This document shows positions 1 through 11,299 of a DNA stretch of 64,000 nt, piece after piece (the stretch's first letter is position 1; the number at the start of each line of letters is the position of its first letter). A model generated the notes under the pieces. The model had not been told where the DNA came from. It made no database searches and saw nothing but the letters and a program-made list of their open reading frames with translations. The stretch comes from Escarpia spicata (taxonomy: Eukaryota > Annelida > Polychaeta > Sabellida > Siboglinidae), in assembly GCA_963995525.1 (NCBI GenBank), contig OZ023212.1, forward strand, positions 8,858,893 through 8,922,892, given 5' to 3'. The position numbers and the translations under genes were made by a program.

Positions 1-309
1 GTATGCAAGAACTGGAATATCATAGTCAATACTAGATACGCTCAATCTGTTGTGAAGAGAGTCTGAAGTAAGATGAGCAATGAATTAAGTTGAGGAGGTA
101 GCTTAGCCATGATGGTGACATAATATTTAGTTGTTAATGACACCAATGTGCCTCTGTACAAGCCTCTAATTAAGTTAGTGTATGTATATGGGACTTATTG
201 TGGGTATGTTAATGGTTTACATCATGTGTGCCGAACTTTCAGGGATTAATTTTTGATCCTTCGTAAGTAATATTTATAATGCTATACACGAGACTGCGAG
301 TGCCCTTAC

Positions 310-499
310 CCATTTCGCCCCATGTGAAGGGGTTCAAGCCACCGGTCGTGATGTGGTAGATCTTGGCATTCTGCTTGGGCTTGTGGACGGCGGTGTACCA
401 GGCCACGGCCACCATCATGTTGACTGGCAGGTCTACAGGGATGAAGTCGGCCACCACCTGCGAGTCGGCCTTGATGGAGCGCAGCAACCCCTTGCCGGC
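310..499 (-). CDS. FAR1: FAR coding exon 6
   Basis: Begins GCCGGCAAGGGG ([10 protein letters not shown]) after acceptor tgtgtgttgtgtag and ends in phase 1 before GTAAGGGC. Encodes [20 protein letters not shown] and ...[13 protein letters not shown]. Its acceptor and first ~15 exon bases are the source of the 58-bp tandem array at 489-1380. No further FAR exon was recognised in 1-309. Confidence 0.93.
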
Positions 500-3400
500 C
501 TACACAACACACACGTCAACCTGACATCAACCCACAGGGAAACAACCCCTTGCCAGCCTACACAACACACATCAACCAAAGATCAACCCACAGGGAAACA
601 ACCCCTCGCCAGCCAACCAACATACACGCCAACCTGACATCAACCCACAGGGAAACAACCCCTCGCCAGCCAACCAACATACACGCCAACCTGACATCAA
701 CCCACAGGGAAACAACCCCTCGCCAGCCTACACAACACACACGTCAACCTGACATCAACCCACAGGGAAACAACCCCTTGCCAGCCTACACAACACACAC
801 GTCAACCTGACATCAACCCACAGGGAAACAACCCCTTGCCAGCCTACACAACACACACGTCGACCTGACATCAACCCACAGGGAAACAACCCCTTGCCAG
901 CCTACACAACACACACGTCAACCTGACATCAACCCACAGGGAAACAACCCCTTGCCAGCCTACACAACACACACGCCAACCTGACATCAACCCACAGGGA
1001 AACAACCCCTTGTCAGCCTACACAATACAAACGCCAACCTGACATCAACCCACAGGGAAACAACCCCTTGCCAGCCTACACAACACACACGTCAACCTGA
1101 CATCAACCCACAGGGAAACAACCCCTTGCCAGCCTACACAACACACACGTCAACCTGACATCAACCCACAGGGAAACAACCCCTTGCCAGCCTACACAAC
1201 ACACACGTCAACCTGACATCAACCCACAGGGAAACAACCCCTTGCCAGCCTACACAACACACACGTCAACCTGACATCAACCCACAGGGAAACAACCCCT
1301 TGCCAGCCTACACAACACACACGTCAACCTGACATCAACCCACAGGGAAACAACCCCTTGCCAGCCTACACAACACACATCAAGCAAATGGCGCTAACTC
1401 AAAACCTTACAATAAATACCCCTAGTGTATAGCGAATAGACCGAGCTTTAAAATTACACAATTATCACGTAGCTGGCACCACATAATGCACAAATATAAG
1501 GCTTTAAAGTTCACCTTATTTGGGGGCAGTTGGAAACCAGTTGGGGGTCTAAAGGGTTAATGAAGTGTGCCCATAAATGTATAAGTTTATAAAGAAATAT
1601 AGGAATTCAGAAGTAAAAGGATAGGAATATTTTAACCAAATAATGGCCCAGGCTAATGAGCCAATAGTAAACATGGGTGCATATAGCATTATTTCAGATG
1701 GCTCTATCTATTTACTCGAGCTAACACAAACGGACAGCTACCGACTTTCAACATTTCATAACAAATTTCAGTGATCTGATTACGGTTACCATAATAGGAA
1801 GGAAACCAAGTAATAGTTATAGATTACATTGTAATGTAATTGAGCCCAGGCCTGCTATGGTATGACTGACACCATTCCATAATCAGATCCCCTCATGAGT
1901 GTTCAGTGACATGTAGATGTCTACCAACAAAATAATAATGAAATACAAGAAACCTCAAACATTCTTAGGAAAATGTAGGATTTGTTTGAAAATGTAGAAA
2001 AATATAACTGCAATGGAAATACAGAAGGAAAACGGAACACTGTTTTTTTGGTTATCCTAAGTGGAAAGTAGTTTTATCAGTCAGAATTAACAATTCAACA
2101 TTGTTATTATGTCAATATTTTTTTCCGTTTTTATACAAACAACTGCAATGATGTTTCAGCTGAATAAAATATCCTAGTAGAGTAAAACACTCCCTTCTGA
2201 ATTTACAAACACAACATTGCAATAAACCAAGAACACACCAGATCAAAATCGCTGTTAAGGACATTTGTAAGTTGGAGAACTCCATTTTAAAGGTAACGGC
2301 AGCCCCACTCACAGTAACTGTCATTAGCAATACCCACATGCATAACCAAAATCAACATTAAATGTTATTATGATTCTTCCAGCCACTGCAGTGTGATGTT
2401 ATTAGGCCACACATTGATCTATTTCCTGATAAGTGCTACAGGAAACAGCCCACTTAATGACCTGGATGTCAAGAGCCTTGACATTGTGATTCCTGGACTC
2501 TTACACCAGTGCAACAGCCAGCCTCCTGATATTGGACTTAAGCCAGTTCATAAATATACTGAGCTTATTACATTTAATTAAATTTTTCTTTATCACAAAC
2601 ATTTATAATTTAATTGTGTCTTTGTTGTTTATTCAGTTTTCACTCAAATGAAAACATTTCAATTTTGGCATTTTTAGTCTCTGATATGAGTAGCAAAATG
2701 TGCTATATGTAACCTAATTAATGCTTAATTATGATAGTGAAATTTCATTTTACCTGCCATAGTGATTTCAGAAATAAGAATGTTACATAAGCAACAATTG
2801 AGATAGAATATTAACAAATCATATACAATTGTAGATGCCCAGAAACAACAAGATTATTATAAATGGTGATAGTAATCAAATCATAAAAACAAATTAGTAT
2901 TAAAGACAAAGTGATATACCTGCTTATCTATCAATTTTGTTCAACTCCATAAACTACTTGGGCCACATGAAAACATACTAGAGTATCCTGAAATAACTAG
3001 AGGATACCCAATGTCGAACAAGTAATTTTTTGGGTGACAGTGACATTTTACCGTTTCCTGCCGACAGGGAGTGGATTACACAGAGTTAGTGTGACTACCG
3101 AAAAAGCTTGAGTTCCGACATTAATGCAGCTGGTATGTTGACATGCCGTTATTTTTAGATATTCGTTCCACATGCCTCTAAACTATCAACAAACTGACGC
3201 ACACAAAAGCTACTAGGCAGAAAACAACAAAAAGGGACTAGATAAGGATGTTTCTGTGAAAGGCAATCTGTTGGTAGACCTGTGCTGTATAATCACTGGA
3301 GATGAAGGTGCCAGGTGGTCGGGTACTTACTGCTATGTACAGTCCACTTGGGCCGTTGAAGTTGTCAATCCAACCCTGCACAGAGACATGAGCTTTGTCA

Positions 3401-6400
3401 TGTATGTACAACAGTGCAAACACAATCAGCCATCAGCATCAGTCGACACGACAGTTGTTATCAGTGTAAGCATTGGTCATAGTCATAGGTAGCTGTCCAA
3501 ATTGCAATAATAATAGAATATCGTAATTTGCATTAGTTAGTTTGGATCAAATATAAATGTATTCATAATTTCATAGTACAGCTGTGTGTTCAAATAAGAT
3601 AAATGAACAAACTTCTGTTGCCATGTTCATTTGTTAATATTTTAACATTGATAATAAGATGGTTCATAGAGACAAGATCATTTGTTAATATACTATCAAC
3701 GATAATAGGATGGTTCACAGGGACTGGATCATTTGTTCATAATATGGCTTAATAACGTCATCGATGAACATTTTTACTTTATAAAAGATTACTAATAATG
3801 GTGTACGATTACATATAGGAACAGAGAACAAATTATCTTACAGAGATAACATAAAGAAATACATGTTTCAGACTTTTAGGATGTCTGAAAACAAGCAGTC
3901 ATTACGGTAATTGTGAATTGACCTATCTGTCATGTGACCTGTTGCCTAGCAAAAGCTCTGTCAAATCATCAAAAAAGGGATGCCAAACACATGGAGCATT
4001 CATGAGCACTTTCCATTGTATATATTTTGTTGAAATTCTGGCCAAAATAGTGTTTCTTTATGATTAAAAATATAAGGCAAACTTTCTAAAGTGACAACTG
4101 TACGCAGGAATGTTTGATTTCTGAGATGTCGTGCAGCGATGGTAACGTACTTCACATACATAACTATTATCAACATTGTTGGCAATGGTACAGCTTGTCG
4201 GAGGTCACACGCAAAATGTTGATTGTGACGTACGCAGACTGTGACGTACGCAGACTGTGACGTACTGGACACATCAATTGATGTATCCAGTGCATTGCGG
4301 TTTGCCTGTCACAACTGAATTTTTGCGTGTAACCGCTGTCAAGCTTTGCCAACAATGTTCATAGTGGTTATATACGGGAATGACATTGCTAACGTTGCAT
4401 GACATCTTATAAATCAAACATTCCCGCATACAGCCGTCACCTTAAAAACTTTGCCTTATGTTTCTGTCATAAAGAAACACTTTTGTGGCCAGAATTTCAA
4501 CAAAGGAGGTTTTGCTACGCAACAGGTTACATAATGGATGCATCAATTGAGAATGTGAAGCAAGCGTGTGTTTCTCACCGGTAGAGGTTCCTGCCAGGCG
4601 GCTGTCACAATGGATGGTCGGACGATAGCGAGGGGGATGTCAGCACCCTCTGTCACCAGCATGCTCTCTGCCAGCTGTTTTGTGAACGTGTACGTGTTGG
4701 GCTTGTGTCCGATGAGACGCGGCGTGATCAGACTTATCATCTCATCGTCCATCCACCTGAACAAGTCACAGTTGAGAAATAACCAATGAAATAAATAATT
4801 GAACTTTTTTTAGCTGTGAGTATTGAATATTGCTTAGTACTCCTTTTAGCCTAAACTGCTCAAAGGCGCTTTCCAAATTCATTAAATCAAGATGTACACC
4901 ACACTAAAAGGTCAACAATATAAAAACTAAGTACAGTGTAGTTTTAAGGTATACAAAAAATCATCTCTCGAAAATATGCAAATTACAAACTACAGGTATC
5001 TCTCAAATGTGCAACTTCAACACAATCTCTAAAATATAAAAAATCAATACAACTTGTCTAAAATGCCTGGCTTTGGTGTTTAATTATATTCTGAAGGCAT
5101 CAGCAAATGGACCCCGGGATATTCTTTCACTATGTGGAACAGAAACGGAGAAGGCTCTATCTTTTGTTTCACATCTTGGAAGAATGTAATTTGTTTGATC
5201 AGTCTATACTCAAACCTTATGTAATGGTCACTTCAGTAATACAGCCACTTCACCATAATGATGACCTTAGTCCCACTTAGTTCCTAACGGTAAAGTATAG
5301 GATATTAGTCCTGCTAATACATTGCTATTCAGGTAATTTTATATACTATATTTGGGTCAAACAAAACTGTTCTTCTTTTTCACAAGCTTCCTACTGCAGC
5401 TTTTCTGCTGTAACTTGTTGAAGCCATTATTTATAAACACCAATTTCATCGTGGATAATTTGAAGACATCACTGTGGGCAATTTGTTCTTCAGCATACAA
5501 CACCAGCGTTACACAGTATCTCTGTGAAGCTCCCTCCAAGAACAAGTACATTCATTGCAGTAAACAGCAAACCTTCAGCTACTATCAATCTCATTTAGAT
5601 AAATAAAAAGTGTGCAGTACCGTAATATCCTTTAGACTTCAGTCTTGCTGTCACATTGCCAAGTTTACACAAACCACAGTAAGGCTACTAATTATAGGGT
5701 AGGTAGTTTCGAATAAAGTTTGTTTGGAAACAGAATAGCAGTGTAATGATCCAGTTGAAAGTCACAACAATGTGCTAAATGGCCTACTTTAATTGTGAAA
5801 ATCTGGACCTCAAACATAATGCATGCTCTGACGTGGCTATTTGTTTGCCATTACATGTATTTAGAAAGACAAATATTTTGAAAGGGACATGAAAAAATTT
5901 AACATCTTTTTAACAGGAATCTTTTCAAACTGGCCGGGATTACAGTAGTGTACATAAAATTATGGAACGTACACAATCTGATATTTTGGAATTAACGTCA
6001 TGTTTAATTCTCGAACGAATTTGATCTTAAATTCTGGGGACCATTTCACTAAGGCTAAGAGCTCATATGGAACACTCATAATTCTGATTCAACAGGATGC
6101 AATGTAAAATTTAAGGAGAGAAATGACAGGTAGATAGGACATTAAAAAAACTGTATAATTAATACAATGGTTCGTGCTCAAGTTGTAGAGTAATTAAATA
6201 AAATATATTTAAATTTGTTCTGCCAGACCTCCCTTTTCCATGACATCAATCAAAGATGGCTGCCGGATAGGGAAAATATAGCAACATTTTGAAACATTGT
6301 AGCTCCTCCATTAATGCAGTAATCAGTGTAATGCTTTCTGTTTCTTATTTACAACACCTCACACTATGCAATGTCAACGAGATATTTTATGTATTGTCAT

Positions 6401-9400
6401 TATTTAATATTAAAAAAATTATTTAAATTTAGTTGGTAAAATCCATATTTTTTATTATGATCTCCATGTTCACCCATAACTAAAAACAATATAAAAAATA
6501 TATGATTGACATTACATAGAGAAGATAGCAAGGAACACATCAGTCAAAATGTAATTATTGTAGCATCATTACTTGTAGAGATATTATGTTTCCAAATTGG
6601 AAAAACGCCGGTTTTATAAAATGGGTGTAAATGGCTATCAAAGAGTCGGTAATAGGATTTATTACATGACAGAGGCACACTTAATCCACGAATACAAGTT
6701 ACTTTGAAGTATGTTAATGTTATAAAAGAGGTCTTTATTAATAGTAAACACAAAATGCTATCAGCATACAGCAAAATCACATTTTGAGTATTTTTGTCAA
6801 AACGTACCATTTTAGCTGCAAAAAGCTGCTATAGTATCAAAGAGTATACTGTTCCCGTGACATCCCAGCAAAAGTATCCTGATGGCAGATCCTGGGGCCG
6901 GTTTCATGAAGTGGCTAAGAACATTCTTAACGCTAAGATGACTGTCTTAGTTAATGACGTGATTTTTTTAATATAAGCGAACATAGGAGTTTACGCAAAC
7001 ATGTGATGCTAAGTAATTGTGTAACTTTACATATGCTTCATGAAACCGGCCTCTGGTGTTTAAAGTCTTCAATACACAAGATCACTATAAGGAGTGAAAT
7101 GAATTTTTAAAGAACAGACTGGTCTTATGAGCTCATGAGTATCTTAGTGAAACTGTCCCCTGGAATGTGCTTTTGCATCACTCACCCGATTGCGTCGATG
7201 ATCTTCTGAGGTTCCATGGCGGGCGGGTAGACGACCTCGTCAATGTACTTGCGTTCACAGTTGGCATACGCTGTCGACACGTGCACGAATACCTGGAGGT
7301 TCTGGAAGCGGCGACACACCTGCAGCATGCGACGCACGCCCAGCATGTTCAACTGCACGGCCAGGCTGAAACACACATACAAACGCTGCCTTTATTATGC
7401 TGTTGTTCTGGACGGGAGATGGGAAGGAACAAAAATGGGACATGACTAAAAAATGTTCAACCATAATTATTTTCATCAGACAAACCACTGCTAGATGGTG
7501 GTAGTCTTGGGCCACCTATAAAGTATGTCACACTATAGTGGACATTTTTTAGACCCTGTCACATTTTGTAATGCTGGCATGTAAACCCGACTAAAACTAC
7601 ATTCATTTTGACAATGACCCTCCTATGATGTATGTCTATAACAATGATCGTAGTCATTTTATGTTTGTACAGATTCACAGTTTTCACATAAAATATAACT
7701 CTGTAGTAGTATTAAAAATAGTACAGTTCCTTTGTTGGAATGTTGTTGAAATCTATCCAACTGGCTGAAAAATTAATGCTATCATTAATGACATACTTTA
7801 TGCATGACCCCTTAATCCAATGAAGTCTACTGCAAAAATGTCAACAAATACAACAGACAAGTTCTCTATGGATGAGAAACATGAAGTATTGAGACGATAT
7901 AGTGTGGAGTAACAATCCTTGATAGCCAACCTACTGAGAGGAAATGACTCCACATGAATGACGATGATAGATTTAACATCTTGCATCCACAAATGTGTTA
8001 AATATCTAATATAATTATATACTTATTTCTTATTTGTGGCCTGATATTTTCTGTTTGGTCAGCCAGTCAAATTTAGTTATAAAATTCTAAGCACCGGAAT
8101 TTGGTTCACAAATTGTTATGTATCCATAAACACGTCAACATGCCACACTAAGATAATTGCAAATTCATACCTAGTTTTTTGTCAACTGTATCCCAACTAA
8201 TTTTCCCTAAGGTTCAGACAGACATGCACGAGTTCTGAATTGTTTTGGTAATAGCTTTTTCTCTGCTTCTGTGCAGTGAGAGCAGCAATGGTATGTTGAA
8301 TGTTTTAAGCATAATAAATCATTCTCAGTATAAATGTATCAGGCAATTGTTATAAATCTTTTCATGTTATAAAAATCGTCTGATAAAATAATACAGGGAG
8401 TGATTTATGACATCAGTGTGGAAAAAGTCAATGAAAATGAAGTAGTTTGAACAACAAGAATTGATGGATCCAATATGTTGCAGTTTGCATAAGTCAGTTT
8501 GTTACTTTATGTGTGAATGAAGACACGCACTTTCACCTTTGGAATCCTTACATGTGAACACCGTCATAAAACAGTAGCACACGCGCATTCATCAAGGCAT
8601 CATGCAACAACTAAACCCTCAACACTTGGGTTTCATGGCAAAATGTGATATTTTAAACTCCAGTAAGGGTGAAATATATTCTAATGAGAGAACATTTTTG
8701 AATTTTCATCTACAATAAAAATGTCAGTCTTTGTTACCAGTTCTACATTATAATTATATTTGTATCTACATTTTATTTATTTTGTATATCTATTAACTCT
8801 ACTTCTACAAAAGAACTGTGGTGGTACATTTCGTGTGGAATGGCACAAGCGAAATAGATGCGAACTACATCACGTGTGCCACGCGAAATTGCACATAATT
8901 ACCAGTTCATATGCTTTGCACAGATGTTTTTCTCAGAAACAAAGTTGAATTTATCTCTCGTTTTTGCCCTAAAACTCTTCTCATCTTGATGGACAACGCA
9001 AGTGCAATAACATGAAACTATGAGAGTGATGAGAATGTGTGTCATCTCACCGGAGTGGCTCGTTGAACCTGATGGTGGCGGCCGAATGGAAGACAATGTG
9101 GATGTTCTCCTCGAGTGTGGCGCGGTCCTCGTCACTCATGCCCAGGTTGTCCTCCATGATGTCTCCACTCACCAGGTGCACCTTGTCCATGAAGTCTGGC
9201 TGTGCCGTCCGCAGCTTGTCGTATAACTGGATAACATAACAGCAGCTTGTCGAATAACTGGATAACATAACAGCAACTTGTCGAATAACGGGATAACACA
9301 ACAGCAGCTTGTCAAATAACAGCACAATATAACAAGTGATACATACGATACATGTCATTATTCTGTGTCAGATTAATGCAAGAGTAGTGTACATTCACTT

Positions 9401-11038
9401 CATTAATTGATTTTTCTATTTTGCTCCAGAATTAAATCGGTTAACAGTTTGTCTGATGAGTGTACCAAAACCACATACATAAAAGTTGTAAATGAGCTTG
9501 AAAGTTGTAGTGGATACTGTGTAGGTTTGCTTTGTTGCAAAAATAATTTGAAATGTGATGATCAAAAAATCAAACTGAGGAGTCACCTTTAAATTTTAGC
9601 CATTGAATAAGTGGCCTAACTTGTTCACTTGTGGAATTACACTAAGTTACTAATAAGTGTTTAAATACAAATTTGGTGTCTGTATTGCCATGTAATGTGA
9701 AGAAGGGGTAAGCAAACAAAATGTCAGTATGCGATTCCATTCCACCATCTCGACATTCTTATTTCTGAGCTTTTTGGTTTGATGGGCGGGGGCAACAAAT
9801 TACGCAGTGGGCACCTTTCCCCTCACACCCTATTATCATCGACACAAAATAATATTAAGTACTCAGTACTTTTAGAAACACAGTGTAACAAACAGCAAAT
9901 ACACTGTCAGTTATATTGATCAGTACAACAACCATCCACTCATTTATTATCTCCAGATGGGATGGTTGTAATTCATTGCTGTTCGACATTAACAAGAGTC
10001 AGCTATGTGTACCGCAGTGCATTTAGAACATAACCACTCATCTAATCACATGAACAAGGAAACATGGGCTTGTAACACCGTTCCTGTGGCTGCCTATCAG
10101 AGAAAGAATCACATTTATGATTCGTATCATCATATCACCTTCAAGCCACTCGACCGACTTTTACCTCCCTTCATATCAAAGCTTCTCAATGATTATCAAC
10201 AGAGACGTGCACACAACAATCAAATTCTGTGGGTTTATTGACTGTGTCAGTAAATGACTCAAAACATTCAGATGTTGTGCCTTCTATAAAGCAGCACCAG
10301 TACTTTAGAACAATCTATCTTAGTCTGTCAGAAAGTATACTACTGTGTCTTTTAAGACACAATGAAGACATACTTTCGTTAAATAGAGATCTATTTATTT
10401 GTAGTTGTATACTGCTTGTCTCAAATGACTCTATTATTACTGAAAAGTACAGATGATAATGACAAGGGAGTTTTTCTGTGTTATTTGCGACACAAAGAAT
10501 TTAATTTCTTTTTCATCATTTAAATGTTTCATTTACATCGAGAATGTTATTTAAAATGCTAGTTAGGAGTATGTTCCCTAAGTAGTTTTTTAGCAACACA
10601 TTTTTAAAGAAGACACTGCCAAAACCGATTACTCCATCTGCAATGATTGTTTCTTGTATTTTATGTAAATTTATATATATATATATGCAAATATTCTAAA
10701 TGTGTAAATTTAAAAAATAAACATTTATGAAGACTGAAATATCTGACAACACAGTGCATGTCTTACCTACTCAAAGTTATGAAAAAGAAATTCTTCATGG
10801 CACAAATTCCACGGAATCGCCCTACACTCAAGTCTGACTCAATACTAACCCTCTGTTCAAAGAGACTCTCGAGCCTTTCGTGTGGCGTGAGTCCTTTCTT
10901 CGGGCGCACCAGAACATAGATGGCATTGATGTCGGGACAGCTTCGCAGCAACTTCTCCAGCAGTACTTTGCCGATGAAGCCTGTGCCACCCGTCACAAAC
11001 AGGTTCTTTCCCGTGTAGAACTCAGCGATGTTCATCAT
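310..11038 (-). CDS. FAR1: Fatty acyl-CoA reductase (FAR1/2 family), 5' six coding exons, 3' end off window
   Basis: Known for the family: NADPH-dependent reduction of fatty acyl-CoA to fatty alcohol, feeding ether-lipid and wax synthesis, usually at peroxisome or ER membrane. Coding exons in gene order are 11038-10850, 9226-9051, 7365-7186, 4756-4579, 3375-3331 and 499-310; all junctions are GT-AG and phases agree throughout, giving 319 complete residues. Seen: N-terminal Rossmann motif GGTGFIG (residues 17-23), [18 protein letters not shown] (human: IIFHCAATVRFNENLR), [20 protein letters not shown], the catalytic YxxxK as YTFTK (Y204, K208), [23 protein letters not shown] and [12 protein letters not shown]. 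The family is ~515 residues, so ~200 C-terminal residues including the FAR_C domain and membrane anchor should lie left of base 1. Two of the five acceptors in this set abut tandem arrays. FAR1 versus FAR2 cannot be settled; the symbol denotes the family. Confidence 0.95.
489..1380 (-). repeat. 58-bp minisatellite carrying copies of the FAR exon 6 splice acceptor
   Basis: About 15 tandem units of ~58 bp (two of 56 bp) fill the intron end before FAR exon 6. On the gene strand each unit contains a GT-rich tract, TAG, and a near copy of the exon start (GCTGGCAAGGGGTTG against GCCGGCAAGGGGTTGC in the exon). Units differ by only a few substitutions, implying recent expansion or homogenisation. Confidence 0.95.
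1381..3330 (-). other. FAR intron 5
   Basis: AT-rich intron remainder. No coding exon, RNA gene or recognisable mobile element was found. Confidence 0.6.
3331..3375 (-). CDS. FAR1: FAR coding exon 5 (45-bp microexon)
   Basis: Exactly 15 codons, [15 protein letters not shown], between acceptor tctctgtgcag and a perfect GTAAGT donor; phase 0 on both sides. The residues are among the most conserved in FAR proteins, so the call is safe despite the length. Confidence 0.93.
3620..3745. repeat. ~52-bp imperfect tandem duplication, 2.4 copies
   Basis: The segments starting with catttgtt near 3628, 3679 and 3730 share the pattern catttgttaatat...gataata.gatggttca.ag. It lies within FAR intron 4. Confidence 0.7.
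3930..4538. mobile_element. Foldback (long inverted-repeat) element
   Basis: Two diverged arms are reverse complements: roughly 3930-4225 and 4300-4538. Matching blocks include ttctggccaaaatagtgttt (left) with aaacacttttgtggccagaa (right), aacattgttggcaa with ttgccaacaatgtt, and cctgttgc with gcaacagg. The left arm carries extra sequence at 3963-4018. There is no transposase, so it is non-autonomous. The ~75-bp loop side contains a short tgtgacgtacgcagac triplication. Confidence 0.8.
4579..4756 (-). CDS. FAR1: FAR coding exon 4 with catalytic YxxxK
   Basis: Acceptor acttgttcag, donor GTGAGAAAC. Encodes [20 protein letters not shown] then [10 protein letters not shown], the active-site segment, and [18 protein letters not shown] foldback element ends about 40 bp into the downstream intron. 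Confidence 0.95.
5196..5331. mobile_element. Degenerate pogo-like MITE copy
   Basis: Shares the family core 'taatacagccac...aaagtataggatattagtcctg' with better copies at 39352, 47871 and 56285. Ends are eroded. Confidence 0.55.
5600..7180 (-). other. FAR intron 3, distal part
   Basis: AT-rich intron with MITE debris. 6033-6075 and 7125-7165 are related inverted copies of a short element (gagctc...cttagtgaaa..gtcccc). Confidence 0.5.
6894..7053. mobile_element. MITE with GGCCGGTTTCATGAA terminal inverted repeats
   Basis: ggccggtttcatgaa at 6896-6910 is the exact reverse complement of ttcatgaaaccggcc at 7037-7051. The interior is AT-rich without coding. The arrangement (short perfect TIRs, ~160 bp) fits a non-autonomous DNA transposon. 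Confidence 0.75.
7186..7365 (-). CDS. FAR1: FAR coding exon 3
   Basis: Acceptor gtgtgtttcag, donor GTGAGTGATG. Encodes [14 protein letters not shown]..., [20 protein letters not shown] and ...KIIDAIG. Phases (2 in, 2 out) match both neighbours. Confidence 0.95.
7366..9050 (-). other. FAR intron 2
   Basis: AT-rich intron; no exon or element recognised. Confidence 0.6.
9051..9226 (-). CDS. FAR1: FAR coding exon 2
   Basis: Starts in phase 0 at TTATACGACAAG (LYDKLR) after acceptor ttatgttatccag and ends with two bases of a codon before GTGAGATG. Encodes [18 protein letters not shown]... to FNEPLR. The acceptor is the first unit of a 31-bp tandem repeat extending into the intron. Confidence 0.93.
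9211..9334 (-). repeat. 31-bp tandem repeat copying the FAR exon 2 splice acceptor
   Basis: Unit starts at 9211, 9242, 9273 and 9304, exactly 31 bp apart. Gene-strand unit: tgttatgttatccag followed by TTATtCGACAAGCTGC, i.e. acceptor plus the first exon codons. Unit 2 keeps the AG; unit 3 has ccg and unit 4 has ctg instead. Confidence 0.93.
9335..10849 (-). other. FAR intron 1
   Basis: AT-rich intron with a short (AT)n near 10673. No coding signal. Confidence 0.6.
10850..11038 (-). CDS. FAR1: FAR first coding exon (63 codons)
   Basis: The exon begins at an acceptor (tttctgtctctag, exon base 11046) eight bases before ATG ATG, so an untranslated exon must lie upstream. The first ATG (11038-11036) is chosen; the second follows directly. 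It encodes [18 protein letters not shown] onwards through the Rossmann turn and ends in phase 0 at a GTTAGT donor after ...FEQR. Confidence 0.93.
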
Positions 11039-11119
11039 GGCTGATGCTAGAGACAGAAACAAGACTAGTCAGTGTCTTCATCATGGCGAACTGAACACGT
11101 CTATTGATTTAAAAGGTAT

Positions 11120-11295
11120 TTATGCAATACCAAAAGATGGACAACTTGAAGCGACATGGAGTGAACAAACTTGCCCAAGCTTCTAAATGGCAGCAAGGAT
11201 TTGAAAATGGATTCTGCTGACTGACATTCCAGCGTTCTAACCACAGTATGCTATTGCACCACACAGTTATCATAAAGGGAAGGAGCAAGAACCAG
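11120..11295 (-). mobile_element. tRNA-derived SINE fragment
   Basis: On the minus strand the head reads tagcatactgtggttagaacgc, resembling a pol III A box, followed about 35 bp on by ttttcaaatcc, resembling a B box. The tail ttgggcaagtttgttcactc is shared with 29555-29680 and, partly, with 48880-49080. Confidence 0.6.
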
Positions 11296-11299
11296 TGGG

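Noticed and set aside
489..1380. CRISPR-like appearance of regularly spaced direct repeats
   Set aside because: Whole 58-bp units are nearly identical, with no variable spacers, inside an animal gene intron. It is a minisatellite.
6255..6275. AAGATGGCTGCCGG, YY1-like motif in FAR intron
   Set aside because: Isolated motif; expected by chance at this scale.
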